Made by a program: the position numbers and the translations under genes
Source: Solimonas fluminis
Lineage (GTDB): Bacteria > Pseudomonadota > Gammaproteobacteria > Nevskiales > Nevskiaceae
Reading direction: 5' to 3'
Assembly (NCBI RefSeq): GCF_002930645.1
Contig: NZ_PSNW01000018.1
Location: 1 to 64,000 of the forward strand
DNA length: 64,000 bases
In this document: positions 6,853 to 15,167 of the stretch, piece by piece
Position numbering within the stretch: the stretch's first letter is position 1
Layout: every line of letters starts with the position of its first letter
The notes under the pieces: model-generated
Told to the model about the DNA's origin: nothing
The model's input: only the letters and a program-made list of their open reading frames with translations
Databases searched by the model: none

Positions 6853-7763
6853 GCGAGAACGAGACCGAAGGCGAGAAGGTCGCCGGCGAGGAGCTTCCGG
6901 CAACGGCGCTGGCCGAGGCCGAGGCGCTGAAGATGCCGAAGATCCACGGCCAGCCGTTGGAGAAGCTGCCGGAGGATCTCTACATTCCCCCCGATGCGCT
7001 GGAGGTGTTCCTCGACGCCTTCGAAGGGCCGCTGGACCTGCTGCTGTACCTGATCCGGCGCCAGAACCTCAATATCCTCGACATCCCGGTGCTGCAGATC
7101 ACGCAGCAGTACATCCGCTACATCGGCCTGATGCGCGAGATGAAGCTGGAGCTGGCGGCGGAGTACCTGGTCATGGCCGCGCTGCTGGCCGAGATCAAGT
7201 CGCGCATCCTGCTGCCGCGGCCACCGCCGGACGAGGCGGAGGAAGAAGGCGATCCGCGCATGGAGCTGGTGCGCCGCCTGCAGGAGTACGAGCGCTTCAA
7301 GAGCGCCGGCGAGAACCTGGAGAAGCTGCCGCGCGTCGGCCGAGACCTGTTCATGGCCCAGGCCCGCCCCGAGGTGATCCCGCAGGTCTCGCGCCTGCCG
7401 ATGCCGACGCTGCGCGACCTGTTGATGGCCTTCCGCGACGTGATGGACCGGGCCAAGCTGTTCACCCATCACCAGATCTCGCGCGAGCCGCTGTCGGTGC
7501 GCGAGCGCATGTCCCACATCCTGTCGCGCGTGCGCGGCGGGCCCATGCGGCTGGAGGAACTGGTCGATCCCGAAGAGGGGCGGCTCGGCGTGGTGGTCTG
7601 CTTCCTGGCGATCCTGGAACTGACCAAGTCCGCGATGCTCGACATCGTGCAGGACGGGCCGTTCTCGCCGCTGATGGTGGAGCCCGCCAAGCCGCGGCCC
7701 TCGCTGGAAGACGATGAAGAACAAGAGGCGCTCGGCGCGGCCGACGCCGGGGAAGACGCATGA
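6849..7763 (+). CDS. scpA: Segregation and condensation protein A
   Basis: 304 residues. After a charged N-terminal ~50 residues, FEGPLDLLLYLIRRQNLNILDIPVLQITQQY is the kleisin N-terminal helix bundle, followed by YLVMAALLAEIKSRILLPRP, the signature of ScpA. The C-terminal winged-helix part runs to VVCFLAILELTKSAMLDIVQDGPFSPL. ScpA bridges SMC heads with ScpB for chromosome condensation. The N-terminal acidic/alanine extension before the kleisin domain is longer than in Bacillus but common in proteobacteria. It overlaps trpS and scpB by four bases each. Confidence 0.96.
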
Positions 7764-8626
7764 ACGAAGAAACCACGGAAATCGAAGTCGCCGAACCCGA
7801 GCAGCCGGCCCTGCTGGCCAGCGATTCGGCCGCGCAGCTGGTCAACATCCTGGAGGCCCTGCTGCTGGCCTCGGAACTGCCGCTGTCGCTGGAACAGCTG
7901 CACCGGCTGCTGGGCGCGGAGCTGGGGCTGGGCAAGAAGGATGTCCGCGCCGGCCTGGATGCCCTGTCCGAGTCGCTGCAGGGCCGCGCCTGCGAGCTCT
8001 CGGAGGTGGCCAGCGGCTTTCGCATCCAGGTACGCCAGAACTATGCGGAGTGGGTCAGCAAGCTGTGGCAGGAGAAGCCGCCGCGCATGTCGCGCGCGCT
8101 GCTGGAGACGCTGGCGATCATCTGCTACCGCCAGCCCGTGACGCGCGGCGAGGTCGAGGAAATCCGCGGCGTGGCGCTGTCGCCGAACATCATCCGCACC
8201 CTGCTGGAGCGCGGTTGGATCCGCGAGGTGGGCGTCAAGGAAGTGCCGGGCCGGCCGTCGCTGTTCGGCACCACGCACCAGATGCTGGACGATCTCAACA
8301 TCCGCTCGCTGGACGAGCTGCCGAGCCTGCCCGAGATCAAGGATCCGGCCCAGCTCGAAGCGGCCCTGTCGCGCCTGGGCGAAGGCCTGCCGGGCGCCGC
8401 GGCGCTGCCGGCGCCGGAGGGCGGGGACGGCGAGGGCGAGGCTGCCGGGGAAGCTCCGGCGGAAGGTGTGCCCGCCGCAGCGGCTGCCGAGGATGAAACC
8501 GCTGAAGCGCAGCCTGCGGCGGCGGAAGGGCCGGTTGCCGACGCGCAGGTCGAGGCCGACGAGCCGGATGCGCTCGGCGATGAGCCGCCCAACGAAGCGT
8601 CGGACGACGAGCCGAAGGCATCTTGA
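7760..8626 (+). CDS. scpB: Segregation and condensation protein B
   Basis: 288 residues. The winged-helix core contains LVNILEALLLASELPLSLEQL, LSEVASGFRIQVRQNYAEWV, the conserved LSRALLETLAIICYRQPVTRGEVEEIRGV and EVGVKEVPGRPSLFGTT. From about residue 210 the protein is a low-complexity Ala/Glu/Pro-rich acidic tail, not part of the fold. It forms the Smc-ScpAB complex with the upstream gene. The tail probably is disordered; its role is unknown. The stop is followed by a repeat element rather than a clear terminator. Confidence 0.95.
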   Translation: MNEETTEIEVAEPEQPALLASDSAAQLVNILEALLLASELPLSLEQLHRLLGAELGLGKKDVRAGLDALSESLQGRACELSEVASGFRIQVRQNYAEWVSKLWQEKPPRMSRALLETLAIICYRQPVTRGEVEEIRGVALSPNIIRTLLERGWIREVGVKEVPGRPSLFGTTHQMLDDLNIRSLDELPSLPEIKDPAQLEAALSRLGEGLPGAAALPAPEGGDGEGEAAGEAPAEGVPAAAAAEDETAEAQPAAAEGPVADAQVEADEPDALGDEPPNEASDDEPKAS

Positions 8627-8634
8627 TTTCTTAA

Positions 8635-8734
8635 CCCTCTCCCTCCGGGAGAGGCCAGGGTGAGGGAACAAGGGTGGCCAATGGTGGCGACGCGTGTTCC
8701 CTCACCCCCAACCCCTCTCCCGGGGGGAGAGGGG
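8635..8734. repeat. Inverted CCTCTCCC repeat element, family C
   Basis: CCCTCTCCC...GGGAGAGG and GTGAGGGAAC (8660-8669) are mirrored by GTTCCCTCAC (8696-8705) and CCCCTCTCCC...GGGGAGAGGGG. Related CCTCTCCCG-rich elements recur at 35474-35520 and 55985-56102. It separates scpB from rluB and ends 13 bases before the rluB ATG, so it probably forms the rluB 5' leader. Confidence 0.65.
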
Positions 8735-8746
8735 ACTAAACGGAAA

Positions 8747-9724
8747 ATGACTGAACGCATCCAGAAAGCCCTCGCCACCGCCGGCGTGGCCTCGCGCCGC
8801 GAGATCGAATCCATGGTGGCGGACGGCCGCATCCAGGTGAACGGCAAGCCGGCCACGACCGGCCAGCAGGTTTCGCCGGAGGATCGCATTACGGTGGACG
8901 GCCGGCCGGTGCGCCTATCGGCCAGGGCCGAAGTGCCGCGCGTGCTGTTCTACAAGAAGCGCACCGGCGAGCTGGTGACGCGCGAGGATCCCGAGGGGCG
9001 CAAGACCATCTTCCGCAAGCTGCCGGAGCTGGACAGCGGCCGCTGGATCGCGGTGGGGCGCCTGGACATCAATACCTCCGGCCTGCTGCTGCTCACCAAC
9101 CACGGTGAACTGGCGCGCCGCCTGACCCATCCCAGCTTCGAGGTGCCCCGGCGCTATGCGGTGCGCGTGCTCGGCGAGATGACCGACGACAAGCTGCAGC
9201 GCCTGCGCAAGGGCGTGAAGCTGGAGGACGGCGAGGCACATTTCGAGTCGATCGTGCCCGGCGTCAACGAGGACGGCGAGCGCGCCAACCAGTGGTATGA
9301 AGTGATGCTGCGCGAGGGCCGCAACCGCGAGGTGCGGCGCCTGTTCGAGTCGCAGGACCTGCAGGTCAGCCGCCTGATCCGCGTGTCCTATGGTCCGATC
9401 GAACTGGGTCGGGGCATCCGCAGCGGCGGTTATCGCGAGGCCACTCCCGAGGAGCTGCGCGCGCTGTTCGACTGCGTGGAGCTGGAGCTGCCCAGGCCGG
9501 AGAAGGGGAACCGTGCCGAGCGCCGCGAGCGCGCCCGCGAGGAGTCCGACGTGCCGTTCCGGGCCAAGAAGCTGTCGCGCCTGGACCACAAGAAGAAGCA
9601 TTCCTGGGCGGCGCAACCTTCCTCGCGTGATGCGCGCCCCACCGGCAAGCCCACGGTGTCGAAGAAGCCTGCGGGCAAGTTCGCGGCGAAGAAGCCGGGC
9701 GGAGTCCGCAAGCCTTCGCGCTAG
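8747..9724 (+). CDS. rluB: 23S rRNA pseudouridine synthase, RluB type
   Basis: 325 residues from ATG 8747; upstream in-frame sequence belongs to the repeat. MTERIQKALATAGVASRREIE begins the S4 RNA-binding domain (to ~residue 60). The catalytic GRLDINTSGLLLLTNHGELARRLTHP has D107. REGRNREVRRLFE and VSRLIRVSYGPIELG are the RsuA/RluB/E-family C-terminal motifs. The last ~70 residues are a Lys/Arg/Pro-rich tail resembling that of RluB rather than RluE or RsuA. RluB modifies U2605 of 23S rRNA in E. coli; the same role is expected. The scpAB-rluB neighbourhood is widespread. Confidence 0.94.
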   Translation: MTERIQKALATAGVASRREIESMVADGRIQVNGKPATTGQQVSPEDRITVDGRPVRLSARAEVPRVLFYKKRTGELVTREDPEGRKTIFRKLPELDSGRWIAVGRLDINTSGLLLLTNHGELARRLTHPSFEVPRRYAVRVLGEMTDDKLQRLRKGVKLEDGEAHFESIVPGVNEDGERANQWYEVMLREGRNREVRRLFESQDLQVSRLIRVSYGPIELGRGIRSGGYREATPEELRALFDCVELELPRPEKGNRAERRERAREESDVPFRAKKLSRLDHKKKHSWAAQPSSRDARPTGKPTVSKKPAGKFAAKKPGGVRKPSR

Positions 9725-9894
9725 GCGCCTGGCGTTCGCTGGGAGTCCGGATCCAAATGTCCGTCATGCCGGCGAAAGCCGGTGTGGCGATGCTGCTCTG
9801 GGGTTGGCTCTGGCCGCGATCCTTTCAGGCGCTTCAAGGATCGCGGCTTGCGTCGGTCCCACGAAAGAATCCTTGGGGAAGATCTGAAGAAGTT

Positions 9895-10006
9895 ACCGTT
9901 CGCCCTGAGCCTGTCGAAGGGGTGGACGGTACCTCGTTGGCCAACGGCGGGGAAAGTCCGCCGATGCTTCGATCCTTCGACAGGCTCTGGACTTCAGCAC
10001 GAACCG
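9895..10006. repeat. Interspersed inverted repeat, family B copy 1
   Basis: TTCGCCCTGAGCCTGTCGAAGG (9899-9920, split as TTCGCCCTGAG/CCTGTCGAAGG) is mirrored by CCTTCGACAGGCTC (9973-9986), with GCACGAACC at the right end. A second copy is at 54771-54864. Similar CTGAGCCTGTCGAAGG repeats are common in many proteobacterial genomes. It fills most of the 299-base gap between rluB and the yciK homologue; nothing else is seen there. Confidence 0.65.
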
Positions 10007-10023
10007 ACTTTCTCAGAGTTTCC

Positions 10024-10761
10024 CTAGAACGCCTTGCCGCTCTGTCCACGGCTGTCGGGTCCCAGCAGCCACAGCAGCTGCGGCGTCACGCTGTCCGCCG
10101 GCGGCAGGCTGTCCAGCACCTCGCCCGGATAGCCCTTCTGGCGCAGGCCGGTCCGCAGCGGCGGCGGGCAGTAGCTGTTGAAGCGCAGCTGCGGCCGGTC
10201 CGCGGTCTCCAGGGCCCAGGCGCGCGACAGGTTCTCCAGGCCGGCCTTGGCCACGCCATAGGCGCCGTGGAAGGGCTTGGCCTCGCGGCCGGCGCGGTCG
10301 CTGCAGAAGACCACCGAGGCATCCGCGCTCTGCTCCAGCAGCGGCAGGCACTGGCTGGTGATGGCGAAGGCCGCGGTCAGGTTCACCTGCAGGTTCTCGA
10401 TCCACTCGCGCGGCTCCACGTCCTGCATGCGCGCGAAGGCCTTGAAATGGGCGGCGCAGTGCAGGATGCCGTCGAGCCGGCCGAACTCGCGGCCCAGCGT
10501 GGCGGCAAGCTCGCCGTGGTCGTTCCAGCTGGCGCCGCCGAGGTTCATCGGGTAGATCGCCGGGACCGGGCCGCCGGCCTGTTCGATGGTGTCGTAGGTC
10601 GCTTCCAGCTTCTTTACCGTGCGGCCGAGCAGCACGACGGTGGCGCCATGGCGGGCGAAGGCCCGCGCGGCGGCCTTGCCCAGGCCGTCGCCGGCGCCGG
10701 TGACGAGAATGACGCGGTCTTTCAGCAGGCCCGCGGCGGGCTGATAGTTTTCAGGCAGCAT
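10024..10761 (-). CDS. yciK: YciK family SDR oxidoreductase
   Basis: 245 residues. The NAD(P)-binding start is VILVTGAGDGLGKAAARAFARHGATVVLLGR; LHCAAHFKAF replaces the usual NNAG; catalytic Ser is in FCSDRAGR and YxxxK is YGVAKAGLENL. This is the classical short-chain dehydrogenase fold with the YciK-specific LKDRVILVTGAGDGLG and DRPQLRFNSYCPPPLRTGLR stretches. Substrate unknown. It lies downstream of the GGDEF/EAL-like gene, 36 bases apart, in the minus-strand row yciK-(DGC)-gph-ubiG-mtaD; Pseudomonas has yciK next to gph-ubiG-mtaD without the extra gene. Confidence 0.92.
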   Translation of the reverse strand: MLPENYQPAAGLLKDRVILVTGAGDGLGKAAARAFARHGATVVLLGRTVKKLEATYDTIEQAGGPVPAIYPMNLGGASWNDHGELAATLGREFGRLDGILHCAAHFKAFARMQDVEPREWIENLQVNLTAAFAITSQCLPLLEQSADASVVFCSDRAGREAKPFHGAYGVAKAGLENLSRAWALETADRPQLRFNSYCPPPLRTGLRQKGYPGEVLDSLPPADSVTPQLLWLLGPDSRGQSGKAF

Positions 10762-10797
10762 TGAAGAATCGTGATGAAGAAGAAAGAGGGATGAGGC

Positions 10798-12447
10798 TCA
10801 GCTCTCGCCGAGCCAGCGCTCGACATCCTCGGGGCGCATGCGCGCGCGCACTGCCTGGCCTTCGAGGTAGGCGACCTCGCGGGCCCTGGCCAGCGCCAGC
10901 AGCTCGGGGCTGTCGACCCCGCCGAGCGTGATGCCCTGGCGCAGGTGCCGCAGCACGCTCAACAGGGCGTCGAAAGCCTCGCGCATCGGCGTTTCGGTCA
11001 GCGCGCGCTGCAGCGGCAGCGGCGACAGGCGCACTTCGTTGACCGGGAAGTACAGCGAGGTCAGTGCGGAGCTGCCGGGTTGTCCGGCGCCGGTGACGCA
11101 GAAGCCGACCCCGGCACCGCGCAGCGTCGCCACCTGGCCGCGGGCGTGGTCACCGCCGCCGACCAGGGCGGCCTCGGTCACTTCCAGCGTCAGCGCCGCC
11201 GGCGGCAGGTCGTGCGAGCCCAGCAGGCGCGTCACCATGTCGGCCAGCGCCAGCTGGCGCAGTGCCGCATCGGGGACGCGGATGACCAGTCCGAGGCCGG
11301 GGCGTCCCTGGCCGCGCCACTGCGCCAGGCGCGCCAGGCCCTCGCGGAACTGCCAGAGCGTCAGCGAGTGCACCAGGCTCAGGCGGTCCGGCAGGTTGAG
11401 GAATTCGGCTTCTTCGAGGCGGCCCTGGCGCGGGTGGTTCCAGTAGGGCACCAGGCGCACGCGCGGCGGCAATTCCGCCTGCAGCGGCTGCTGCAGCATG
11501 TAGTCGTCCGCCAGGCCGTCGTTGTACAGCGCGGCATGCAGCTCGGCGATGCGGCGGGGCCTGGCGTTGCGGGACTCGTCCAGATCGGCTTCGTAGACGC
11601 GGTAGTCGCGCTGGTCGCCGGCGGCGGCGTACTTGGCAATCTCGGCATGGCGGATCAGCGTCTCGGCGTCCTCGCCGTGCTCCGGCGCCAGCGCGATGCC
11701 GACGCTGACGCGCAGGCCCACGCTCTGTCGTCCGACGGTGATCGGCGTGTCCAGCGCGAACTGCAGGCGGCTGGCGAAGCGCCGCGCCTCGGATTCGTCG
11801 CTGACCTGGGGCAGCAGGATGCCGAAGTCGTCGTGGCCGAAATGGGCCAGCACGTCATTCTCGCCGAGCACGCTCTTGAGCCGCTCGGTGAGCTGGTTCA
11901 CCAAGGCATAGGAGGCATCGCGCCCCTGCGACTGCTCGGTTTCGTGGTACTGCTCGCTGGCCAGCGTCATCACCGCCACCGGCAGTCCATGCACGCGGCG
12001 GCGCGTCAGCGCGCGCCCGATCAGGCTGATGAAGGCGTGGCGGTTGGGCAGGCCCAGGGTATGGCCCTCCACCGGCGAGCGTTCCAGCTCGTGCTGCAGG
12101 ATCGTGGTCTGCTCGCGCAGCGCCGTGGTCTCGTCGATCAGCATGGCGCTGGCCTGGTAGGACAGCACGGTGCCGATGTACTGGCCCCAGACCAGGAACA
12201 GCAGGGGCATGGCGTCGAGCAGCCACAGCGCGGGATTCTCCGCATGCGCGCGCAGCAGCTGCTCCCAGGTGATGCCGCCGTAGGCGGCGCGGGCCGCCAG
12301 CAGCGTGGCCGCGGCGATGGCCAGCAGGGCAATGCCCAGGCCATACCAGGCGTAGCGGTTGGTCTTGCTGCGCAGCAGGCCGGCGGCGGCGTTCAGGCCT
12401 TCGAGGCGCCTGTCCTGTCCCAGCGGTCGGTTCTGCGGCGTGTTCAT
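10798..12447 (-). CDS. Membrane protein with degenerate GGDEF and EAL domains
   Basis: 549 residues from ATG 12447, which overlaps the gph stop (ATGA). Two membrane segments (about residues 33-55 and 73-97) precede a GGDEF domain with LGLPNRHAFISLIGRAL, HFGHDDFGILLP (GHDDF at ~214-218 instead of GGDEF) and VGIALAPEHGEDAETLIRHAEIAKYAA. The C-terminal ~240 residues resemble an EAL domain (LTLEVTEAALVGGGDHARGQVATLRGAGVGFCV), but the opening E-A-L motif is absent: the equivalent reads RLVPYWNHPRQG. Neither diguanylate cyclase nor phosphodiesterase activity is expected, so it may be a c-di-GMP receptor or a signalling scaffold; GTP binding by the GGDEF part is possible. Function in the gph-ubiG operon is unknown. 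Confidence 0.85.
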   Translation of the reverse strand: MNTPQNRPLGQDRRLEGLNAAAGLLRSKTNRYAWYGLGIALLAIAAATLLAARAAYGGITWEQLLRAHAENPALWLLDAMPLLFLVWGQYIGTVLSYQASAMLIDETTALREQTTILQHELERSPVEGHTLGLPNRHAFISLIGRALTRRRVHGLPVAVMTLASEQYHETEQSQGRDASYALVNQLTERLKSVLGENDVLAHFGHDDFGILLPQVSDESEARRFASRLQFALDTPITVGRQSVGLRVSVGIALAPEHGEDAETLIRHAEIAKYAAAGDQRDYRVYEADLDESRNARPRRIAELHAALYNDGLADDYMLQQPLQAELPPRVRLVPYWNHPRQGRLEEAEFLNLPDRLSLVHSLTLWQFREGLARLAQWRGQGRPGLGLVIRVPDAALRQLALADMVTRLLGSHDLPPAALTLEVTEAALVGGGDHARGQVATLRGAGVGFCVTGAGQPGSSALTSLYFPVNEVRLSPLPLQRALTETPMREAFDALLSVLRHLRQGITLGGVDSPELLALARAREVAYLEGQAVRARMRPEDVERWLGES

Positions 12448-13094
12448 AGCCAGCCCTGAAGTTCTCCTGGCGAGCGCAGGATCGCGTCCGCCCCCCAGCC
12501 CTCGATCGGGCCACCCTCGCCAAGATAACCCCAATCGGCGGCGATCGTCCGCATTCCGGCCGCCCGGCCGGCGTCGATGTCGCGCCGGTCGTCGCCCACA
12601 TAGACGCAGTCGGCCGGCGCCAGGCCGAGGATTTCGCAGGCCTTGTAGATCGAATCCGGCGCCGGCTTGGGCCGGGCGACCTCGTCGGCGCTGACCGATA
12701 CGGCGGCGCGGCTGTCCAGGCCCAGCTCGGCCATCAGCGGCCGCGTCAGCCAGGCCGGCTTGTTGGTCACCACGCCCCAGCGCACCCCGGCACGCTCCAT
12801 GGCGCGCAGGGCTTCGTCCATCTCCGGAAACAGGCGTGACTCATGGCTGAGGTTGGCCCGGTAGTATTCGAGGAAGGCGTCGCGGTGCTTCGGGAAATCC
12901 GCATGGTCGGCGGCGATGCCCAGCGCCTTGCCGAGCAGGCCGCGGGCGCCGGCCGAGGCCACCGGCCGGTAGTCGGCCAGGGGCAGGGGCGCCAGGCCCA
13001 GCGAGCCGCGCACGAAGTTGGCCGCATGGCCGAGGTCGGGCGCCGTGTCGACGAGGGTGCCGTCGAGGTCGAACAGCATGCAGCGCAGTTTCAT
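12444..13094 (-). CDS. gph: Phosphoglycolate phosphatase (HAD family)
   Basis: 216 residues. FDLDGTLVDTAPDL is HAD motif I with the nucleophile and acid Asp; VVTNKP is motif II; ARPKPAPDSI gives the motif III Lys, and VYVGDDRRDIDAGRAAGM is motif IV. The cap domain and overall pattern match Gph, which removes 2-phosphoglycolate made during repair of 3'-phosphoglycolate DNA ends. The related N-acetylmuramic acid phosphatase MupP of Pseudomonas occupies exactly this place beside ubiG, so MupP function in cell-wall recycling is a real alternative. Four-base overlaps with ubiG upstream and the GGDEF gene downstream show tight coupling. Confidence 0.9.
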   Translation of the reverse strand: MKLRCMLFDLDGTLVDTAPDLGHAANFVRGSLGLAPLPLADYRPVASAGARGLLGKALGIAADHADFPKHRDAFLEYYRANLSHESRLFPEMDEALRAMERAGVRWGVVTNKPAWLTRPLMAELGLDSRAAVSVSADEVARPKPAPDSIYKACEILGLAPADCVYVGDDRRDIDAGRAAGMRTIAADWGYLGEGGPIEGWGADAILRSPGELQGWL

Positions 13095-13795
13095 GCCGGC
13101 TTCACGCAATACATGAAGTAGTTGACGTCGATGTCGTTGCCCATCGTCGCGGTCTTGAGCAGCGGGTTGTAGCGCATGCCCTTGATCTCGCGCGTCTCCA
13201 GCCCGGCGGCACGCGCCCAGGCGTCGAGCTCGGAGGGGCGGATGAACTTGGCGTAGTCGTGCGTGCCGCGCGGCACCAGGTTGAGCAGGTATTCGGCACC
13301 GACGATGGCCAGCGCGAAGGACTTGGGGTTGCGGTTGATGGTGGAGAACACCAGCGTGCCGCCGGGCTTGCACAGGCGCGCGCAGGCGGCGATCACCGAC
13401 TCCGGCGAAGGCACGTGCTCCAGCATCTCCATGCAGCAGACCAGGTCGAAGCTCTCCGGCAGCTCGCGCGCCAGCTCCTCGGCCGGCACGCGGCGGTATT
13501 CCGCCTTCACGCCGGATTCCAGGCCGTGCAGGCGCGCCACTTCCAGCGCCTCCTCGGCCATGTCGATGCCGAGCACCTCGGCGCCGCGCTGGGCCAGGCC
13601 CTCGGTCAGCAGGCCGCCGCCGCAGCCCACGTCGACCGCGCGCTTGCCCTTGAGGCCGCCCGCGCAGGCCTCGATGTAGCGCAGCCGCGGCGGGTTGATG
13701 TGGTGCAGCGCGCCCATCTCGCCGCGCGGGTCCCACCAGCGCGAGGCCAGTCGGTCGAAGTTGGCGATCTCGCGCCGGTCGACATTGGTATTCAT
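13091..13795 (-). CDS. ubiG: Ubiquinone biosynthesis O-methyltransferase
   Basis: 234 residues from the ATG at 13795, chosen because it gives MNTNVDRREIANFDRLASRWWD, as in known UbiG, and overlaps the mtaD stop by ATGA; an ATG seven codons upstream is possible. SAM motif I is VDVGCGGG (residues 54-61); GIDMAEEALEVARLH, CCMEMLEHVPSPES and VFSTINRN follow in the usual order. UbiG performs both O-methylations in ubiquinone synthesis at the inner-membrane face. The length is typical. Operon with mtaD and gph. Confidence 0.96.
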   Translation of the reverse strand: MNTNVDRREIANFDRLASRWWDPRGEMGALHHINPPRLRYIEACAGGLKGKRAVDVGCGGGLLTEGLAQRGAEVLGIDMAEEALEVARLHGLESGVKAEYRRVPAEELARELPESFDLVCCMEMLEHVPSPESVIAACARLCKPGGTLVFSTINRNPKSFALAIVGAEYLLNLVPRGTHDYAKFIRPSELDAWARAAGLETREIKGMRYNPLLKTATMGNDIDVNYFMYCVKPA

Positions 13796-15102
13796 GGCTT
13801 GATCTTCTCCCTCCATTCCTGGGCGCGGGCGAGGATCGCGGCCTCGTCCAGCGCCAGGAGCTGCCGCTCGCGCATCAGGGCGCGGCCGGCGACATAGCTG
13901 TGGGTGACCTGGTCGCGGCCGGCGGCGTAGGCCAGCTGCGACAGGACGTTGTAGACCGGCTGGGTGGCGGCGGCGGACAGGTCCACAGCGATGAAGTCCG
14001 CCGACTTGCCCGGCGCCAGCGAGCCGGTGATGCCGTCGATGCCCAGGGCCCGGGCCCCGCCCAGGGTCGCCATGTGCAGGGCCTGCGGCGCGGCCAGGGT
14101 GCGGGCGTCACCGGACACGGCCTTGGCCAGCAGCGCCGCGGTGCGCAGTTCGCCCAGCAGGTCCAGGTCGTTGTTGCTGGCAGCGCCGTCGGTGCCGATG
14201 CCGACGTTGACGCCGGCCGCCAGCAGCTTGCCCACCGGCGCGAAACCGCTGGCCAGCTTGAGGTTGGATTCCGGGCAATGCGCCACGTGCACGCCGAACT
14301 CCGCGGCCTCGGCGATCTCCTGGTCGCTGAGCTGGGTCATGTGCACGGCGATGAAATCCGGGCCCAGCAACTCCAGTTCCTTCAGGCGCTGCCAGGGGCG
14401 CTTGCCGCCGGCCTGCACGGCCATCTCGACTTCGCCGGCGGTCTCGTGCACGTGCATGTGGATGCCGGTGCCCAGTTCGGTGGCGTACTTGCGCACCTCC
14501 AGCAGCGGCTTGTCCGACACGGTGTAGGGCGCATGCGGTGCAAACACCGTGCGCAGCAGCGGGTTGCCGCGCACCGAGTCGTGCACCTCAAGGCCCTTGT
14601 GCAGGTACTCGTCCGGGCCGCTGGCCCAGGCGGTTGGGAAGTCGATCATGATCAGGCCGATGGTGGCCCGCATCCCCGACTCCGCCGCCACCTGGGCGCT
14701 GGCGTCGGGGAAGAAATACATGTCGTTGAAGGCCGTGGTGCCGCCGCGGATCATCTCGCAGCAGGCCAGGCGCAGGCCGTCGACGCAGAACTGGCGGTTG
14801 GCGTGGGCGCCCTCGGCTGGCCAGATGTGGTTCTGCAGCCAGTCCATCAGCGGCAGGTCGTCGGCGATGCCGCGCAGCAGCGTCATGGCCGAGTGGGTGT
14901 GGAGGTTGACCAGGCCCGGCATGACGGCATGCCGCGGCAGTTCCAGCACCTCGGTGGCAGCGATGCCGCGGGCCTCGGCGGCCGGCAGGATCTGCGCGAT
15001 GCGGCCGTCGCGGATCACCAGGGCATGACGCTCCAGCACGGTGCCGGAGGGTTCGACGGTCACCAGCCAGCGGGGAAAGACCAGCAGGTCGGCTGTCTGC
15101 AT
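13792..15102 (-). CDS. mtaD: 5-methylthioadenosine/S-adenosylhomocysteine deaminase (MtaD)
   Basis: 436 residues of the TRZ/ATZ amidohydrolase family. Zinc/substrate residues: NLHTHSAMTLLRG (H68, H70), HMHVHETAGE, VAHCPESNLKLASG and GIGTDGAASNN (Asp). Family members deaminate methylthioadenosine or S-adenosylhomocysteine. The position divergent from mtnA (MTR-1-P isomerase) supports a methylthioadenosine role: MTA to MTI, then through MtnP and MtnA, as established for P. aeruginosa. Upstream is a palindrome with -10-like TAGAAT on both strands. It heads the minus-strand operon with ubiG and gph. Confidence 0.94.
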   Translation of the reverse strand: MQTADLLVFPRWLVTVEPSGTVLERHALVIRDGRIAQILPAAEARGIAATEVLELPRHAVMPGLVNLHTHSAMTLLRGIADDLPLMDWLQNHIWPAEGAHANRQFCVDGLRLACCEMIRGGTTAFNDMYFFPDASAQVAAESGMRATIGLIMIDFPTAWASGPDEYLHKGLEVHDSVRGNPLLRTVFAPHAPYTVSDKPLLEVRKYATELGTGIHMHVHETAGEVEMAVQAGGKRPWQRLKELELLGPDFIAVHMTQLSDQEIAEAAEFGVHVAHCPESNLKLASGFAPVGKLLAAGVNVGIGTDGAASNNDLDLLGELRTAALLAKAVSGDARTLAAPQALHMATLGGARALGIDGITGSLAPGKSADFIAVDLSAAATQPVYNVLSQLAYAAGRDQVTHSYVAGRALMRERQLLALDEAAILARAQEWREKIKP

Positions 15103-15124
15103 AGCGGACTCGCAATGGGGAAGG

Positions 15125-15148
15125 GGTAGAATCGCCGCCCATTCTACC
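15125..15148. promoter_or_regulatory. Palindromic divergent promoter/operator between mtaD and mtnA
   Basis: GGTAGAAT (15125-15132) and ATTCTACC (15141-15148) form a perfect 8-bp inverted repeat with an 8-base spacer. Each arm contains TAGAAT, a good -10 hexamer, reading toward mtnA on plus and toward mtaD on minus, 35-39 bases from the respective ATGs. No clear -35 elements are seen. Confidence 0.45.
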
Positions 15149-15167
15149 TTGCCAGCGGAGCCTTCCG

